From assembly GCF_000374105.1 (NCBI RefSeq), contig NZ_KB893651.1, positions 87,838 to 151,837 on the forward strand: a stretch of DNA of 64,000 nt, read 5' to 3'. Positions within the stretch are counted from its first letter, which is position 1, and the number at the start of each line of letters is the position of its first letter. The translations under genes were made by a program, and so were the position numbers. Positions 62,283 to 64,000 of the stretch are shown here, one piece after another. Source of the stretch: Kangiella aquimarina DSM 16071 (lineage in GTDB: Bacteria; Pseudomonadota; Gammaproteobacteria; Enterobacterales; Kangiellaceae). Below the pieces are notes generated by a model. It ran no database searches. It was not told the origin of the DNA and saw nothing but the letters and a program-made list of their open reading frames with translations.

Positions 62283-63446
62283 ATGACATCTAGAGCATTG
62301 CTTTGGTTTGGCGCGACATTACTTCTTTTAAATTCTCATGCGGGCTTTACTGCGGAAGAAGGTGCTCAATCGGTACCTGAATCAGATGAACAAAAAGACA
62401 TTTTCGATCACTCCAAAGAGACTTTGCAGAGCTTTAAGGAAGATTATGATCGTTGTGTGTTACAGGAATTTGATAAGCGAGACAAAGATACTCCAATCTC
62501 AGAAATTCAGGCATATTGCTCTAAAGACAGTAACTTAGCGATTTATAGACCAAGCAAGGAGCTGTTGGCTGAGGATAGTTTTACCGATGAGTCAGGGGAA
62601 GCTTCAGACGAAACTGTGCAGGAAGACTCTGATGTATTGAAAAAGCGTTTAAGACTGGAATACCGCGCCAGCGATAATCGATTTGCGATCCTGCCTCATA
62701 AACCTAACTATCTACTACCGGTCACCTTCAATAATAGGCCCAACCAGGAAAGTCTGGATGCTGTGGGTGAGAATAGAGATGTTGATAATATCGAAGTTAA
62801 GTTCCAGGTAAGCTTTAAAACGCCGATCTGGGAAGAGCCATTTGGAGATAATAGCGCCTTATTTTTTGCCTACACCGGACAGTCATATTGGCAGGCTTAT
62901 AACTCTGATGTATCCAGTCCATTTCGTGAAACCAATCATGAGCCAGAAATTTACGCAGGATGGGCAACCGATTGGAAAATAGGTGGATGGCAGATCCCGG
63001 TATTCTCAGCAGGTGTTTCGCATCAGTCCAATGGACAAAGTGGTCTAAAGTCTAGAAGCTGGAATCGATTGTATGCACGTATGGCATTTGAAAAAGACCG
63101 CTGGGTTGTTCTGTTTAATCCCTGGTGGAGAATTCCTGAAGAAGAGAAAGAAGATCCTGCACAGCCTGATGGCGATGATAATCCTGATATTGATGATTAT
63201 ATGGGATACTTCGAACTTTACACTGCGTATAAATGGGACGATCAGAACTTTGGTGTCATGATTCGAAATAATCTACGCAGTGATAACAAAGGTGCCATTC
63301 AATTGGACTGGACCTTCCCGCTGGATGATGACGGAAAGCTACGGGGTTACGTTCAATATTTTAATGGCTATGGAGAAAGCCTGATTGATTATAACCGTCA
63401 TGTGAATCGCCTTGGGGTTGGTTTTGTGCTGACGGATTGGTTGTGA
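62283..63446 (+). CDS. pldA: Outer-membrane phospholipase A (OMPLA)
   Basis: Beta-barrel phospholipase A of 387 aa. A signal peptide (residues 1-20) and a long acidic plug-like region come before the barrel; the catalytic His247 and Ser249 are in GVSHQSNGQSG, and SWNRLYARM follows with the Asn of the triad. The C terminus ends in a strand finishing with Trp-Leu. Start at 62283, not the frame opening at 62166. E. coli PldA is 289 aa; the extension is the N-terminal acidic part. Confidence 0.93.
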   Translation: MTSRALLWFGATLLLLNSHAGFTAEEGAQSVPESDEQKDIFDHSKETLQSFKEDYDRCVLQEFDKRDKDTPISEIQAYCSKDSNLAIYRPSKELLAEDSFTDESGEASDETVQEDSDVLKKRLRLEYRASDNRFAILPHKPNYLLPVTFNNRPNQESLDAVGENRDVDNIEVKFQVSFKTPIWEEPFGDNSALFFAYTGQSYWQAYNSDVSSPFRETNHEPEIYAGWATDWKIGGWQIPVFSAGVSHQSNGQSGLKSRSWNRLYARMAFEKDRWVVLFNPWWRIPEEEKEDPAQPDGDDNPDIDDYMGYFELYTAYKWDDQNFGVMIRNNLRSDNKGAIQLDWTFPLDDDGKLRGYVQYFNGYGESLIDYNRHVNRLGVGFVLTDWL

Positions 63447-63885
63447 TTGCCTTATTTTATTCCATGCGTCATTCACCACCGGCACTTCCTACGGTCGCCT
63501 GCGAAGGAGGGTGACCAAAGTGAATGCCCTTGGGTAAATCCATGTGCTCCTTAATATCATTCCTTTAATTTCTGCTTTTCGCCCCTCGGCGAGTACCTTT
63601 TCTTTACTTGTCTAAAGAAAAGGTACCAAAAGAAAGGACACCCCATGATTGAGGTTTCGCATTGCGAAACTCCCTTCGTAAAAACCAAGCCATTTAACGC
63701 ACCGTAAAATACGTTCCATCCTTGGCCCGAATTTTACTATTCAAAACTTCCTGTTTTGAATTGCTATGGATTGGTTATTACTCAGCTCAATCAAAAGGGG
63801 GATTTGGGGTGCGAGGCTGAAAGTTTCTACCTTAGCTTATAGGATGGGTTAGCTTAAAAAGCGTAACCCATCAAACAAGGTTAGA
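63447..63885. other. Repeat-rich spacer after pldA
   Basis: A 439-bp gap with several perfect inverted repeats: GTACCTTTTCTTTA at 63593-63606 pairs with 63613-63626 (14 bp, loop CTTGTC); GTTTCGC/GCGAAAC at 63654-63670; GATGGGTTA at 63843-63851 pairs with 63864-63872. A GCGTCATTCACC repeat begins at about 63466. No ORF of interest. Confidence 0.7.
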
Positions 63886-64000
63886 TTACCCCCGCTTGTA
63901 ATGATCAACGATCACCTGAGACACACAGGTGGTGAGTTTTTTAGCGAATGGAATATGCAAAAACTCATTCGGGCCATGGGCATTGGAGTTTGGTCCAAGC
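63886..64000 (-). CDS. M20 family metallopeptidase (C-terminal part)
   Basis: The frame runs in from the window end and stops at TAA (63886-63888), 37 residues. The segment LGPNSNAHGPNEFLHIPF is the C-terminal signature of M20 dipeptidases, with the last zinc-site His in SNAHGP. The rest of the gene lies beyond the window. Confidence 0.85.
   Translation of the reverse strand, partial: LGPNSNAHGPNEFLHIPFAKKLTTCVSQVIVDHYKRG

Noticed and set aside
63843-63872. Palindromic stretch as part of a tRNA gene
   Set aside because: No cloverleaf, no T-loop GTTCRA and no D-loop pattern around it; it is a simple nine-bp hairpin.

Overview
The window is an ordinary stretch of a gammaproteobacterial chromosome of moderate GC. 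Gene content and order (miaA-hfq-hflX-hflK-hflC-DUF2065-purA, ccoNOQP-ccoGHIS, rpsF-rpsR-rplI, dnaB-alr) together with a xanthomonad-type arginine cluster suggest a marine gammaproteobacterium such as Kangiella; the genus is inferred from memory of gene content, not from a search. No prophage, insertion sequence, CRISPR array, tRNA or rRNA gene was seen.

Layout. 1-7159: end of a gene that is probably mutL, then miaA, hfq, hflX, hflK, hflC, a DUF2065 gene, purA and a DUF1653 gene. 7169-13052, minus strand: an extradiol dioxygenase, a four-gene overlapping operon (saccharopine-dehydrogenase-like, DUF2269, DoxX-like, alpha/beta hydrolase), the EF-P paralogue efpL and a secreted S10 peptidase. 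13498-22121: the cbb3 oxidase structural genes and their assembly genes behind a consensus FNR-type promoter. 22152-29322: an arginine cluster (argF', argG, argE', fused argB-argA, argC, argH) that makes arginine through N-acetylcitrulline; it is preceded by what reads as a full transcription attenuator with an arginine-rich leader peptide. 29379-31615: hemN behind a second FNR box, and the Fnr/Anr regulator itself.

31661-40492: a Yip1 protein, a methyltransferase, two accessory genes of unknown function, hldE, a small lipoprotein, rnr, rlmB and a coiled-coil membrane-anchored protein. 40489-44148, minus strand: 5-oxoprolinase pxpA-pxpB-pxpC with an Nramp-like transporter that lacks the usual metal ligands; this block lies between two paralogous membrane-anchored proteins. 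44957-45306 is a repeat-rich spacer. Divergent asnA/asnC follow, then an orphan pilin cluster, rpsF-rpsR-rplI and a run of small minus-strand accessory genes. 53986-62138 holds dnaB, alr, yjbQ, a PepSY protein, htpX, a DUF2799 lipoprotein, dusA and two unknown or weakly assigned genes; pldA and the tail of an M20 peptidase end the window.

The most interesting signals are the arginine attenuator (22152-22347); the insertion of the arginine cluster into what is usually a continuous cco-hemN-anr neighbourhood; the Nramp-like transporter without metal ligands next to pxpABC; three 31-bp intergenic hairpin elements whose stems differ by compensatory changes; and helically phased ATCTAAT repeats between asnA and asnC.
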